From Bacteriovoracaceae bacterium (GTDB taxonomy: Bacteria; Bdellovibrionota; Bacteriovoracia; Bacteriovoracales; Bacteriovoracaceae): a stretch of 35,352 nt of DNA. The notes under the pieces are model-generated. The model had not been told where the DNA came from and did not search any database. It saw only the letters and a list, made by a program, of their open reading frames with translations. This document shows, piece after piece, positions 6,692-14,524 of the stretch; positions within the stretch are counted from its first letter, which is position 1; every line of letters starts with the position of its first letter. The stretch spans positions 1 to 35,352 of the forward strand of contig JAIPEG010000027.1 in the NCBI GenBank assembly GCA_021737405.1, read 5' to 3'. The position numbers and the translations under genes were made by a program.

Positions 6692-8704
6692 TCACTCGCT
6701 CACGGCCTGTGGTTCAATATTTTCAGGCGGGGCCTCAGGATACTCTGTAATTTCCTGCATTCTTAGTAATTCAACATTATTGAGTTTTCCACTGCAATCT
6801 TGAACTTCTGGCGTTGTCCCCATGGTGGCACCAAAGTGGCCAAGGTATACAAAACCATCTGTTCCGTCAGGCTTAATAGTGAAAATACCTCTAGAGGTTT
6901 GTGCTTGCTCCTGCATATCGCGCAAAAACTTTGGGGTATCAGGTGCCATGGATACAGCTGGGTTTTGACTGAGGAGGGGATCATCATCAATGAGTAGTTT
7001 GACAAGATCATCTTGGCCCATGCTATCAGGTGCATTTTTTAAACGTTCGGCAAGCTTAGGTTGATAAGTAAAAGTCTCATCTCCAAATTGAAAAATAAGA
7101 CCACTTTTATCAGGAAGGTCTTTAACGACTACTCCTGTGCCATTAAATTGATCCTTTATCTCTTCAATCAACTCTTCATTTATTTCTTTAAAAAGAACGG
7201 GATCAAACTTTTGGCCTCTGAGCTTTTTAAAGTCGACAAAGAGATCATCGAATGTCTTTCTCATCGAATCTAGTCTTAGAGCATAGGCCCTCGCTCGATG
7301 AAGGCCGTGGCCTCTAACATTTCTCAATTGATACTCATTGGCCGCTTTAAAGACTTTCTGTTTTCCAGATTGAAAGACCATATTGTAATAAAATGTCGCG
7401 GGATTGCTGGCAATTAATGTTCTAAATGAATTACCAATACCAAAAATAAATTTTAAATCATCTTTTGCTGAATCTAGAAAACTCGTTAGTGGACGAGTCG
7501 CTCTTGAGGTGCGAAAACTTGCTCTTCTCGCACTGGTTCTTGTATTGGAGACCATGGTCCTTAATTTCTCTTTAGCGTTTATCTCTTCTAAAGCGCTATC
7601 AATAATATTAAACTTCTTAGGCTGAATAGAAATTGTTTTTCTAAGGTTAGCAACAGTTGAAATACTCTTTGTAAGACCTAGTATGCCTCCTAAGAGAAAA
7701 CCAGAACCTAATTGGCTGGCCAAACCACAGGCGAAATTGAGAAAATTATCACAAGTGGGACACGACCAATTCATCTTCTTCGTGCATGTTGAGTAATAAG
7801 GGACGCCATCCCATTCAGTACAGCCAATTAATTCTGTATAATATTCCTTAATTTGACCAAAAAATTTAAAGAAGTTCTTCTTCGCCTCAGCATAGAATTT
7901 AGGTAAATCCCAGTTTGATAAGGCCTCTGCCATTTCTTCACCCATAATACTGGAGGCCAAAAGACCTGAAGACGAACTCTCCTCCTGGTTAAAGAAGGAG
8001 TTCCAACCGGCCTTGGCAGCTGAAAATATCCCTGTTGGAATTTCGTAAAGGAAAAGTTTAAGCGTCTCGTATATCGAGGTAATAGTATTTGCTAGGAAGT
8101 TAGTTAAACATCCTGCATCGATTTTCTCTTGAGATCCTAGGCTAAAGATATTGGAGAAATTACTCAAATCATCCATGAAATTATCTGCAATTTGTTCCAT
8201 GCAGTTTTTCTCTTGCTTTGGGCAGCCATTTTCATAACTCTCTAACGCTTTTAAAGTATCATCCACAAAAACAGGATTGACTTGCTCTTCAAGGGCTTCT
8301 CGACTAATGCAATCGGATTGATCTAATACAGTTTCATTTAGTAGGGGGACCAAAGTCTCTGCCATTGAAGCAAAGGAAGATCCATTCTTATTACACTTTA
8401 AAAAGATAGGAATAACAAAGTCATCAGATTCTCTTCGAAAGAAGAAGGCATACTTTTTAAGTGGATTTTCCACTGAGACTTCTTCTCTTTGCTTACACAA
8501 ATTCTTTGCTTCGCATTTTAGATATTCGTTGTTGCGGTAAAACGTATCGCCTAAGTTTTCATTATCGTCTTGAGAGATATAGGCATAGTGATTTTCTTGA
8601 AATGAATTAGGTATAATTGATTGACCAAAGAGTGGTGCAAATACCACTGAGGTAAGGTAGGATAAAATAATGAAAGTAACTTTTATCTCTTGTCTTCTTC
8701 TCAT
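6692..8704 (-). CDS. Large exported Cys-containing protein of unknown function
   Basis: The 670-residue product begins with a signal peptide (basic MRRRQEIK, then VTFIILSYLTSVVFA). The mature N-terminal third has several cysteine pairs: CEAKNLC, CISRE, CPKQEKNC, and a cluster C-x5-YYSTC-x5-WSCPTC-x6-FAC near 300-330. A Gly-rich hydrophobic stretch follows (LGSGFLLGGILGL), then basic helices near 390-410 and a charged helical C-terminal half ending in a Pro/Glu-rich tail. I do not recognise a family; disulphides imply an extracytoplasmic location. Its first 35 nt overlap the divergent gene at 8670, and no good ribosome binding site is visible. Confidence 0.7.
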   Translation of the reverse strand: MRRRQEIKVTFIILSYLTSVVFAPLFGQSIIPNSFQENHYAYISQDDNENLGDTFYRNNEYLKCEAKNLCKQREEVSVENPLKKYAFFFRRESDDFVIPIFLKCNKNGSSFASMAETLVPLLNETVLDQSDCISREALEEQVNPVFVDDTLKALESYENGCPKQEKNCMEQIADNFMDDLSNFSNIFSLGSQEKIDAGCLTNFLANTITSIYETLKLFLYEIPTGIFSAAKAGWNSFFNQEESSSSGLLASSIMGEEMAEALSNWDLPKFYAEAKKNFFKFFGQIKEYYTELIGCTEWDGVPYYSTCTKKMNWSCPTCDNFLNFACGLASQLGSGFLLGGILGLTKSISTVANLRKTISIQPKKFNIIDSALEEINAKEKLRTMVSNTRTSARRASFRTSRATRPLTSFLDSAKDDLKFIFGIGNSFRTLIASNPATFYYNMVFQSGKQKVFKAANEYQLRNVRGHGLHRARAYALRLDSMRKTFDDLFVDFKKLRGQKFDPVLFKEINEELIEEIKDQFNGTGVVVKDLPDKSGLIFQFGDETFTYQPKLAERLKNAPDSMGQDDLVKLLIDDDPLLSQNPAVSMAPDTPKFLRDMQEQAQTSRGIFTIKPDGTDGFVYLGHFGATMGTTPEVQDCSGKLNNVELLRMQEITEYPEAPPENIEPQAVSE

Positions 8705-9194
8705 AGTGCTATGTTTTAAAACAAATGCTTCTAGCTATTCTCTAAACGGAGTTTTCGTAGAGTTACCTTTTCCAAAAGAGTGGTTGGCAAAGAAGGCCCG
8801 AAAGCTTGAGTCATCTCCTTTAGTATTCTTTGAAAAAGGTCCATCACCACGAATCGCCTCTACTTTGTACGCGACAGTGTTTAATCTAAACTCTCAAGAT
8901 TATTCGGCATTTCGGAAGGACTTCATAAAGTCTAAATTGAATTGGTTAGCAAAGGAAAAGGCCGAAATTAGAGGTGAAATCGTACTTAAGTTACCGAAAT
9001 TAAATGATAATACAGTTCGTTACCAAATGACTTTTAAAAATATTAATGGTGAATTTCAAGAGTGGGGACTATTTTTTAACTGTAAAGGCCAAGGGATGAC
9101 CGTTAAAAGCATAGTTCCTGCAGAGAAAGTAGATTCAAAAATAGCTAAGGAAATCCACCAATTTTATAAACAATTTGATCCTTGCACCAAATAA
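8670..9194 (+). CDS. Exported protein of unknown function
   Basis: The 174-residue product has a signal peptide (MKVTFISCLLLIVLCFKTNAS). The mature part starts with a strand pattern SLNGVFVELPFPKEW and contains further strands such as YQMTFKNINGEFQEWGLFF. Two cysteines late in the protein (FNCKG and DPCTK) may pair. The beta-rich layout recalls PsbP/DUF1795-like periplasmic domains, but this is only a resemblance. GTAGGA upstream of the ATG is a plausible binding site. Its promoter must lie inside the overlapping divergent gene. The antiporter gene starts 22 nt downstream. Confidence 0.65.
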   Translation: MKVTFISCLLLIVLCFKTNASSYSLNGVFVELPFPKEWLAKKARKLESSPLVFFEKGPSPRIASTLYATVFNLNSQDYSAFRKDFIKSKLNWLAKEKAEIRGEIVLKLPKLNDNTVRYQMTFKNINGEFQEWGLFFNCKGQGMTVKSIVPAEKVDSKIAKEIHQFYKQFDPCTK

Positions 9195-9216
9195 GTGAAG
9201 GACAAATAGGGTTCTT

Positions 9217-10665
9217 ATGAAAAAGCCTAATTTATTTTTCTCGCTTATTCCTGTTATCTTTCTCGTCTCTCTTTTGATTATCAATGTTGTGATTTTTAAA
9301 GATGATGCTTCCTATGGTCCGAACCAAGTGGCCCTCCTTCTAGGTGCTTTGATTACAGGATTCATTGGACACTTTAAATATGGGATTAAGTTTGAAACGG
9401 TAGAAAAGGGAATTAATGAAGCTACGTCTAACGCTCTTTCAGCGATGATCATTCTCATCGTTATTGGGGCCTTAATTGGAACATGGATTCTCTCTGGCAC
9501 AGTTCCTGCTCTTATTTACTATGGCCTAAAAATCATTACCCCAAGTGTCTTTCTACCAGTGAGCTGCATTGCTTGCTCGGTGGTCTCTCTTGCTACGGGT
9601 AGCTCTTGGTCCACCACGGGAACCATAGGCATTGCCTTAATTGGAATTGGTGAGGCCTTAGGCTTTAATACAGGCCTTGTGGCAGGAGCCATTATTTCTG
9701 GCGCCTACTTTGGCGATAAAATGTCTCCTCTTTCAGATACCACAAACCTTGCGGCCGCAATGGCCGGGACAGATCTCTTTACTCACATAAAACATATGCT
9801 CTGGACCACGGTCCCGGCCATCACGATTGCCCTCATCTTATTTGCTATTATTGGCTTCACTCATACTCCGGCCTCAATTAATACAGAGGGCATTGATGCC
9901 ATAACTTCTATTTTGGATCAAAAATTTAATATTACCTTCTTTAGTTTTATTCCTGCGGTGGTTGTTTTAATCCTGATTAGAAAAAAAATCCCGGCCCTTC
10001 CGGCGATTACAATCGGTATCATTAGTGCTGTTATTGTTGCCTGTCTTTTTCAACAAGATCTGCTTTTAAAAATGATGAATGGGAAGAGTTCTCTAAAGAA
10101 TCTTTACGAAATTGTGATTTCAGTGTCCTATAAAGGCTTCTCTATCGACTCTGGTCACAAGGTTATAGATAAGCTTCTAAACAGGGGTGGAATGGAAGGA
10201 ATGCTTTCAACGGTTTGGCTAATCTTTTCGGCCATGGTCTTTGGTGGAACTCTCGAGGCCACAGGCATGCTTGAAGTCATTGCCAACTCTATTTTGAAGG
10301 TAGTCACAGGAACTGGCTCTCTCATTGGTGCAACCATTGGAACTTGTATCTTTTTAAATGCCACGGCCTCTGATCAATATCTAGCGATCGTGGTTCCGGG
10401 AAGAATGTTTAAGAAAGCATATCAGGACTATAATTTAGCCCCTCAAAATTTATCTCGTGCCCTAGAAGATGCGGGAACCGTTACATCAGTGCTCATACCG
10501 TGGAATAGTGGTGGTGCTTATAATTCTGGAGTCCTCGGAGTTCCAACACTAAGTTATGCGCCCTATTGTTTCTTCAATATTTTAAGCCCACTCATTTCAG
10601 TTTTTTATGGAGCGATCAAATTTTCTATTATTGAAAAATCGCCTAAAATTGTTGGCACTAAATAA
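9217..10665 (+). CDS. nhaC: Na+/H+ antiporter NhaC family
   Basis: The 482-residue polytopic membrane protein has about 11-12 hydrophobic segments. It matches NhaC: ALLLGALITGFIG in TM2, the conserved GSSWSTTGTIGIALIGIG stretch near 130-145, SGAYFGDKMSPLSDTTNLA near 165-183, and a related second half with GGTLEATGMLE and NATASDQYLAIVVPGRMF. The last resembles the active-site region of the NhaC/NhaD superfamily. Family members exchange cytoplasmic Na+ for protons and support salt and pH tolerance, which would fit a marine or brackish host (inference). AGGG lies just before the ATG. It follows the exported-protein gene by 22 nt. Confidence 0.92.
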   Translation: MKKPNLFFSLIPVIFLVSLLIINVVIFKDDASYGPNQVALLLGALITGFIGHFKYGIKFETVEKGINEATSNALSAMIILIVIGALIGTWILSGTVPALIYYGLKIITPSVFLPVSCIACSVVSLATGSSWSTTGTIGIALIGIGEALGFNTGLVAGAIISGAYFGDKMSPLSDTTNLAAAMAGTDLFTHIKHMLWTTVPAITIALILFAIIGFTHTPASINTEGIDAITSILDQKFNITFFSFIPAVVVLILIRKKIPALPAITIGIISAVIVACLFQQDLLLKMMNGKSSLKNLYEIVISVSYKGFSIDSGHKVIDKLLNRGGMEGMLSTVWLIFSAMVFGGTLEATGMLEVIANSILKVVTGTGSLIGATIGTCIFLNATASDQYLAIVVPGRMFKKAYQDYNLAPQNLSRALEDAGTVTSVLIPWNSGGAYNSGVLGVPTLSYAPYCFFNILSPLISVFYGAIKFSIIEKSPKIVGTK

Positions 10666-10762
10666 CTCTCTAAATTGATTTAAGTATATGATTTTGCGAA
10701 GTGAGCTTTAATATTTCTCGAAGCAAACCGATAATAAAGATAATGTGAATGTGGAGGAAGCA

Positions 10763-11605
10763 GTGAACGTTACTCGCTGGATTTTGTTGTTATTAAGTGT
10801 TGCTCTTCTTTCCTGTGAACAGAGCATGGACCCCTCCGCTACACCCATAGATTTTCAAAATAATCCTGACGCACAGGCCGCAGCTTTGCGCCTCACTGAT
10901 GGAGGAACAACCCTTCCAACGGCTGCCGCTTTAAATAATGAGATCAATGGCTTTGGATTAACGGAAAGACTTCATAGCGCTCCTTGTGAAATGTGTGGGG
11001 TTGAAATTACTGCAGGGGCCGTAACTGAGGGAGCTGAATTTAGTGCTCCTGGTGCATATAATATTCGAAATGATGCCGATAGGATTGCATTAGTCGCAAG
11101 AATTAGAGCAGAGGGAAGGGATAGGCATGCCACTACTACTCTTGATCTACCAGGAGGAAGGTTTGAAGTTTTTAACGATGCTCTGACTCTTCCGGATGGT
11201 ACTTATGTGAACCTTACCTACCAAGAGTCTCGTGATATTGCTCGTGAATGGGGTTGTCGCCTTCCTAATTATAATCAGGCCGAGGCAATCAGAAGGTATG
11301 CTGAACAACAAAATGCTCGGTTAACGGCCAGACCTCATAACCCTGATAACGGAATTCATTCTAATATGACGACGATGATGAATGACAGTGAAATGAGAAG
11401 AAGATCAGAGCTCGGAAGGACACGTTTGATAAATGGTCATTTTAAATGGTACATCGATGACGGAAGTGACTCATTTAGGTTCTATGGTTTTTATGCTCCA
11501 GGGGCGTGTTCTGAGTATTGCCAAGACCGAGGCTCAAGCGGTGGGCATGGACGAGATTACATAGACTACTCTCAATCAGCACGACTGATATGTCCTGCTC
11601 GCTAG
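10763..11605 (+). CDS. Lipoprotein of unknown function
   Basis: GTG 10763 is chosen because GGAGGA at 10753-10758 sits just upstream and the product then starts with a compact lipoprotein signal (MNVTRWILLLLSVALLSC, lipobox LLSC, acylated Cys18). Upstream GTGs at 10745 and 10751 are less likely. The 280-residue protein has cysteine pairs CEMC and CSEYC plus CRLPN and a near-terminal ICPAR. The C-terminal half holds distinctive blocks: YQESRDIAREWGCRLPNYNQ, NPDNGIHSNMTTMMND, GHFKWYIDDGSDSFRFYGFY and DYSQSARLICP. I have no family name for it. A hairpin shared with the convergent gene follows its stop codon. Confidence 0.65.
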   Translation: MNVTRWILLLLSVALLSCEQSMDPSATPIDFQNNPDAQAAALRLTDGGTTLPTAAALNNEINGFGLTERLHSAPCEMCGVEITAGAVTEGAEFSAPGAYNIRNDADRIALVARIRAEGRDRHATTTLDLPGGRFEVFNDALTLPDGTYVNLTYQESRDIAREWGCRLPNYNQAEAIRRYAEQQNARLTARPHNPDNGIHSNMTTMMNDSEMRRRSELGRTRLINGHFKWYIDDGSDSFRFYGFYAPGACSEYCQDRGSSGGHGRDYIDYSQSARLICPAR

Positions 11606-11641
11606 TAAAATATATAACTGCGATTATTCTTACTAGTTTTT
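11602..11641. terminator. Hairpin between convergent genes, possible bidirectional terminator
   Basis: CTAGTAA at 11602-11608 pairs with TTACTAG at 11630-11636. The stem continues inward by four A/T pairs with one bulge, and five T residues follow at 11637-11641. It covers the stop codons of both convergent genes. Confidence 0.5.
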
Positions 11642-12685
11642 AAGTGAAAAAAGACTATCAAATTGGTCCTCTGGGACAAATCTAAAATCATTTGTATCAT
11701 GAACATCATAACAGCCGTTTGCTCGAGAGCTTTCACCTTTAACAATCTTATCGATGATGATTGCCGTTGTGACAGGGTGGCTAAAAGAAATCGCATGCTC
11801 AGCACCACGAACAAAGAAGCAGGCAGTATTCTTATTTATTTCATAAAAGTTTTTTAATGCTTCTACTTGGCCTTCAAGAAGAGAGTCACCTTCTTCTTCT
11901 GCCAACACAAATGCTCTTAGTGTAGTGTCGGGCGTTTCTGATGGGTCCCACTCAAAACCTTCAAGGGTTCTACTTGAGGCCATATATCCGGCAAGAATTT
12001 TTTCCTCAAGTTCAGGGGCAAAGCCAAAGCCTTTAATCATCTCATCCGTTTTTGGACGCCAAACAGTTAGATAACTTTGATCCATTGCCGCTCTAATAAC
12101 AGCATTGCCAAAAGGGTTGAACATGTTGGCGAGACGAAGATTACGATAATAATAATGAAGAGTCGGTCGAGCGTGTTTAAGAGAAACCATAGGGGCCAAG
12201 TCGATAATCTTCTTAAATCCTTTCAATAAAGAAGAGGGAGCACCACTAAATGAGAGAGTGACTGGGATGACTTCACGCTTGAACTTTTCTTTGGCCCAAA
12301 GACCTGCGGCCTCCATTTCTTCAGCATAATCTTTCATGGTGAAGTCTTCCTCCTCAAAATAGGGAGCCTTCTCCGCTCCAAGGGCCGCTACCGAGTGAGG
12401 CAAAGTACTAAAGTGAAGGGAGACGTAGCCGTAGCCTTTTTTTCTAAGGCTTGACAACAAACTATCAAATGAGAGGACACCACGGTTAACACCTGGTCCA
12501 AGGAGAAGAATGGGAAGACCATTTTCTTTGGGCGATGCGTATTCGATGTAGGCCAAGCGATTTGTTGTTAGCTGTCCTTGGCGCCCAGGAAGACTAAGAG
12601 TATCTTTTACGGTCCTCGCATAAGTGGGCATAACACTTAATAAGGTTATTAATAGGAGCGTGGGTGTTGAAAAGATTCTTGCCAT
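11633..12685 (-). CDS. Exported alpha/beta-hydrolase-like protein
   Basis: ATG at 12685 is preferred over the longer frame (start 12757) because AAAGGCG precedes it and the product then has a clean signal peptide (MARIFSTPTLLLITLLSVMPTYA). The 350-residue protein has an oxyanion-type loop LLLGPGVNRG near 61-69 and a nucleophile-elbow-like TLSFSGAP with Ser147. Late in the chain is GAEHAISFSHP, a candidate catalytic His. The elbow is degenerate: S-F-S-G-A in place of G-x-S-x-G, so activity is uncertain. It may be a periplasmic esterase, lipase or peptidase-like protein. It is divergent from a second exported alpha/beta hydrolase and convergent with the lipoprotein gene. Confidence 0.7.
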   Translation of the reverse strand: MARIFSTPTLLLITLLSVMPTYARTVKDTLSLPGRQGQLTTNRLAYIEYASPKENGLPILLLGPGVNRGVLSFDSLLSSLRKKGYGYVSLHFSTLPHSVAALGAEKAPYFEEEDFTMKDYAEEMEAAGLWAKEKFKREVIPVTLSFSGAPSSLLKGFKKIIDLAPMVSLKHARPTLHYYYRNLRLANMFNPFGNAVIRAAMDQSYLTVWRPKTDEMIKGFGFAPELEEKILAGYMASSRTLEGFEWDPSETPDTTLRAFVLAEEEGDSLLEGQVEALKNFYEINKNTACFFVRGAEHAISFSHPVTTAIIIDKIVKGESSRANGCYDVHDTNDFRFVPEDQFDSLFSLKN

Positions 12686-12894
12686 GGGGTCGCCTTTTTC
12701 GGTGCGCAAACAAAATTGTACGCCTGTATAAAAATTAATTCCTTCAAAAACTACCACGCTCTTTTGCGTTTGGAAAAGGGCAAAGAAAAACTTTTAAACC
12801 ATGCGGAGCGTTGGCAGTTTTTGTTTGAATTTTGACTTGTGATTTTGTGTCTCAAGTCTTGTCGGTGATTACTCAGCGTGCTACTTTTTTAGAT

Positions 12895-14031
12895 ATGAAT
12901 AGACACTCGGCCATGATTCTTACCTTAATTTCCCTCATAAGCTTTTGTAATGCTTACGGTTTCTCCGAGGAGTTTGACCTAAGAACATTAGATGGAAAAA
13001 GCTCTATTCAAGGCCAGATCGACTTTCCTGAGAACTGCTCACGTGACAGCTATAAAGCCGCCTTACTTGTCGGTGGGACGGGTCTTTATTATCGAAATAT
13101 GTATTTGGGTTTGAGTGGCACCAAACTCGACTTTATTTTTAAAGATCTTTCTGAGATTTTGACTGAGAAGTGCGTGGCGGTTGTTCGCTATGACTATAGA
13201 GGGGTTACTTGTGACCTCGTTGATGATGCCACTATTGAAGCCTGCCTTGATCAAGAGGTTCGAAAAAAAGTGGACGGTGAAACGCTTCTTCAAGATATCC
13301 AATTGGTTTACGACTATGCCAAAAACCACCACCGTATTGATAAGAAGAGTATTGTTGTCCATGCCTACAGTGAAGGCTCTATTAATATTTCTCGCTTAAT
13401 CAAAAGAGGGAAAATCAAACCTCGCGGCCTGGTCTTTGTTGGGGGAGTCACCGAGAGTGCTGCTTCTCTATTGCGCTGGCAGTTTGTAGGGCGCTCTGTT
13501 GACCTAGCATTTGCGTTTGATGCTAATGGTGATGGGCTTTTGACCAATTTTGAAATTATCAGTGGTTATAAAGGCTCTTTCTTTGATGAAAATGAAATAC
13601 CACTTCTTTTTCTTATGAGCCCTACAGGAATATGGAACCGTTTCACTTTAAAGCAATTCTTTAATAATCAGTACATGATGATCGCCAAGGGGACCCTCGC
13701 AACTCCTAGTCATTTTCCTTACCGCCACAAGGATTTAATCTATTCCAGTGTAGGCTGGTGGCAAACATGGTTCTCTGATACTGAGCCTGTGGTAAAGAAG
13801 CTTGCTAATTACAGAGGGAAAATCACCTACTTTAATGGAACCCAAGACTCTCAAGCTCCAGGCAAGCGACAACTAAACTTCTTAAAGAACTATACTCCAC
13901 GTATGAAAAGCATGCCCGAATTTAATCTTATTGAAGGTAAGGGCCATCTTCTAAGCGATCATCCTGAGTTTGGTCCTCTTGATCTTGATCAAAAAGAGAA
14001 AGTCATCAATGCCATTTTGAAGTCTTTCTAA
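12895..14031 (+). CDS. Exported alpha/beta hydrolase with an EF-hand loop
   Basis: The open frame extends to a TTG at 12832, but ATG 12895 gives a signal peptide (MNRHSAMILTLISLISFCNAYG); ATG 12913 is an alternative. The 378-residue protein has an early strand ALLVGGTG (oxyanion region) and VVRYDYRGV. The nucleophile elbow is HAYSEGS with Ser159, a candidate Asp318 lies in GTQDSQAP, and His351 in GKGHLLSDHP. This is a plausible complete triad. A 12-residue loop DANGDGLLTNFE at 209-220 matches a canonical EF-hand calcium loop (D1, N3, D5, G6, E12) and is inserted in the cap region. Calcium-dependent activity or stability is an inference. It is divergent from another exported hydrolase. Confidence 0.75.
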   Translation: MNRHSAMILTLISLISFCNAYGFSEEFDLRTLDGKSSIQGQIDFPENCSRDSYKAALLVGGTGLYYRNMYLGLSGTKLDFIFKDLSEILTEKCVAVVRYDYRGVTCDLVDDATIEACLDQEVRKKVDGETLLQDIQLVYDYAKNHHRIDKKSIVVHAYSEGSINISRLIKRGKIKPRGLVFVGGVTESAASLLRWQFVGRSVDLAFAFDANGDGLLTNFEIISGYKGSFFDENEIPLLFLMSPTGIWNRFTLKQFFNNQYMMIAKGTLATPSHFPYRHKDLIYSSVGWWQTWFSDTEPVVKKLANYRGKITYFNGTQDSQAPGKRQLNFLKNYTPRMKSMPEFNLIEGKGHLLSDHPEFGPLDLDQKEKVINAILKSF

Positions 14032-14135
14032 TATTAATTTCTTTTTTACATACCTGAGTTGATGCCTTTTGCAAGTTGATTCCCCGTTAAGGTAGTGTTC
14101 ACCAGTTGATGAAATTATTGAATACTGGGGACAAA

Positions 14136-14489
14136 ATGAAACACCTTCTACTTCTTACAACTCTTTTAACATTCTCTACTCAGGCCAAAGTTTCTGTTGA
14201 ATGTTATTACCATTTTACTGACAGTATTCTTGAAATCACTCCAGAGATGCGCATTAATAAGTGTACCGCTGACTTTGTTTGGGGCTTTGATAATGTATGC
14301 TTTCGAGGGGAAGAGAGTGAGCTTGTTGATTTAATCAATGAAGGCTACTTTCGTTGGGGCTCAACTCTTCGCGTATTAGACGCAAAGTTGGTTGATAGCG
14401 ATACGATTGAATACACAGGTGTTGATGCTCAGAGCTTCTACTCATCTACATTTGATTTAGCTCGCTGTAGTAGGACGATTATTTACTAA
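14136..14489 (+). CDS. Small exported Cys-rich protein
   Basis: ATG 14136, preceded by GGGGA, is preferred over the ATG at 14106. The 117-residue product then begins with a signal peptide (MKHLLLLTTLLTFSTQA, cleavage before KVSVEC). The mature part has four cysteines (VECYY, NKCTAD, NVCFRG, ARCSRT), consistent with two disulphides, and a mixed beta/alpha pattern. No family was recognised. The promoter of the histidine kinase begins immediately after the stop codon. Confidence 0.65.
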   Translation: MKHLLLLTTLLTFSTQAKVSVECYYHFTDSILEITPEMRINKCTADFVWGFDNVCFRGEESELVDLINEGYFRWGSTLRVLDAKLVDSDTIEYTGVDAQSFYSSTFDLARCSRTIIY

Positions 14490-14517
14490 TTGATAAGGGT
14501 GAATAATCCTCTATAAT
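14490..14517 (+). promoter_or_regulatory. Sigma-70 promoter of the histidine kinase gene
   Basis: TTGATA at 14490-14495 and a perfect TATAAT at 14512-14517 are separated by 16 nt. Transcription would begin at about 14523-14526, at or next to the ATG at 14525, suggesting a leaderless or nearly leaderless message. Confidence 0.65.
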
Positions 14518-14524
14518 TATATTA

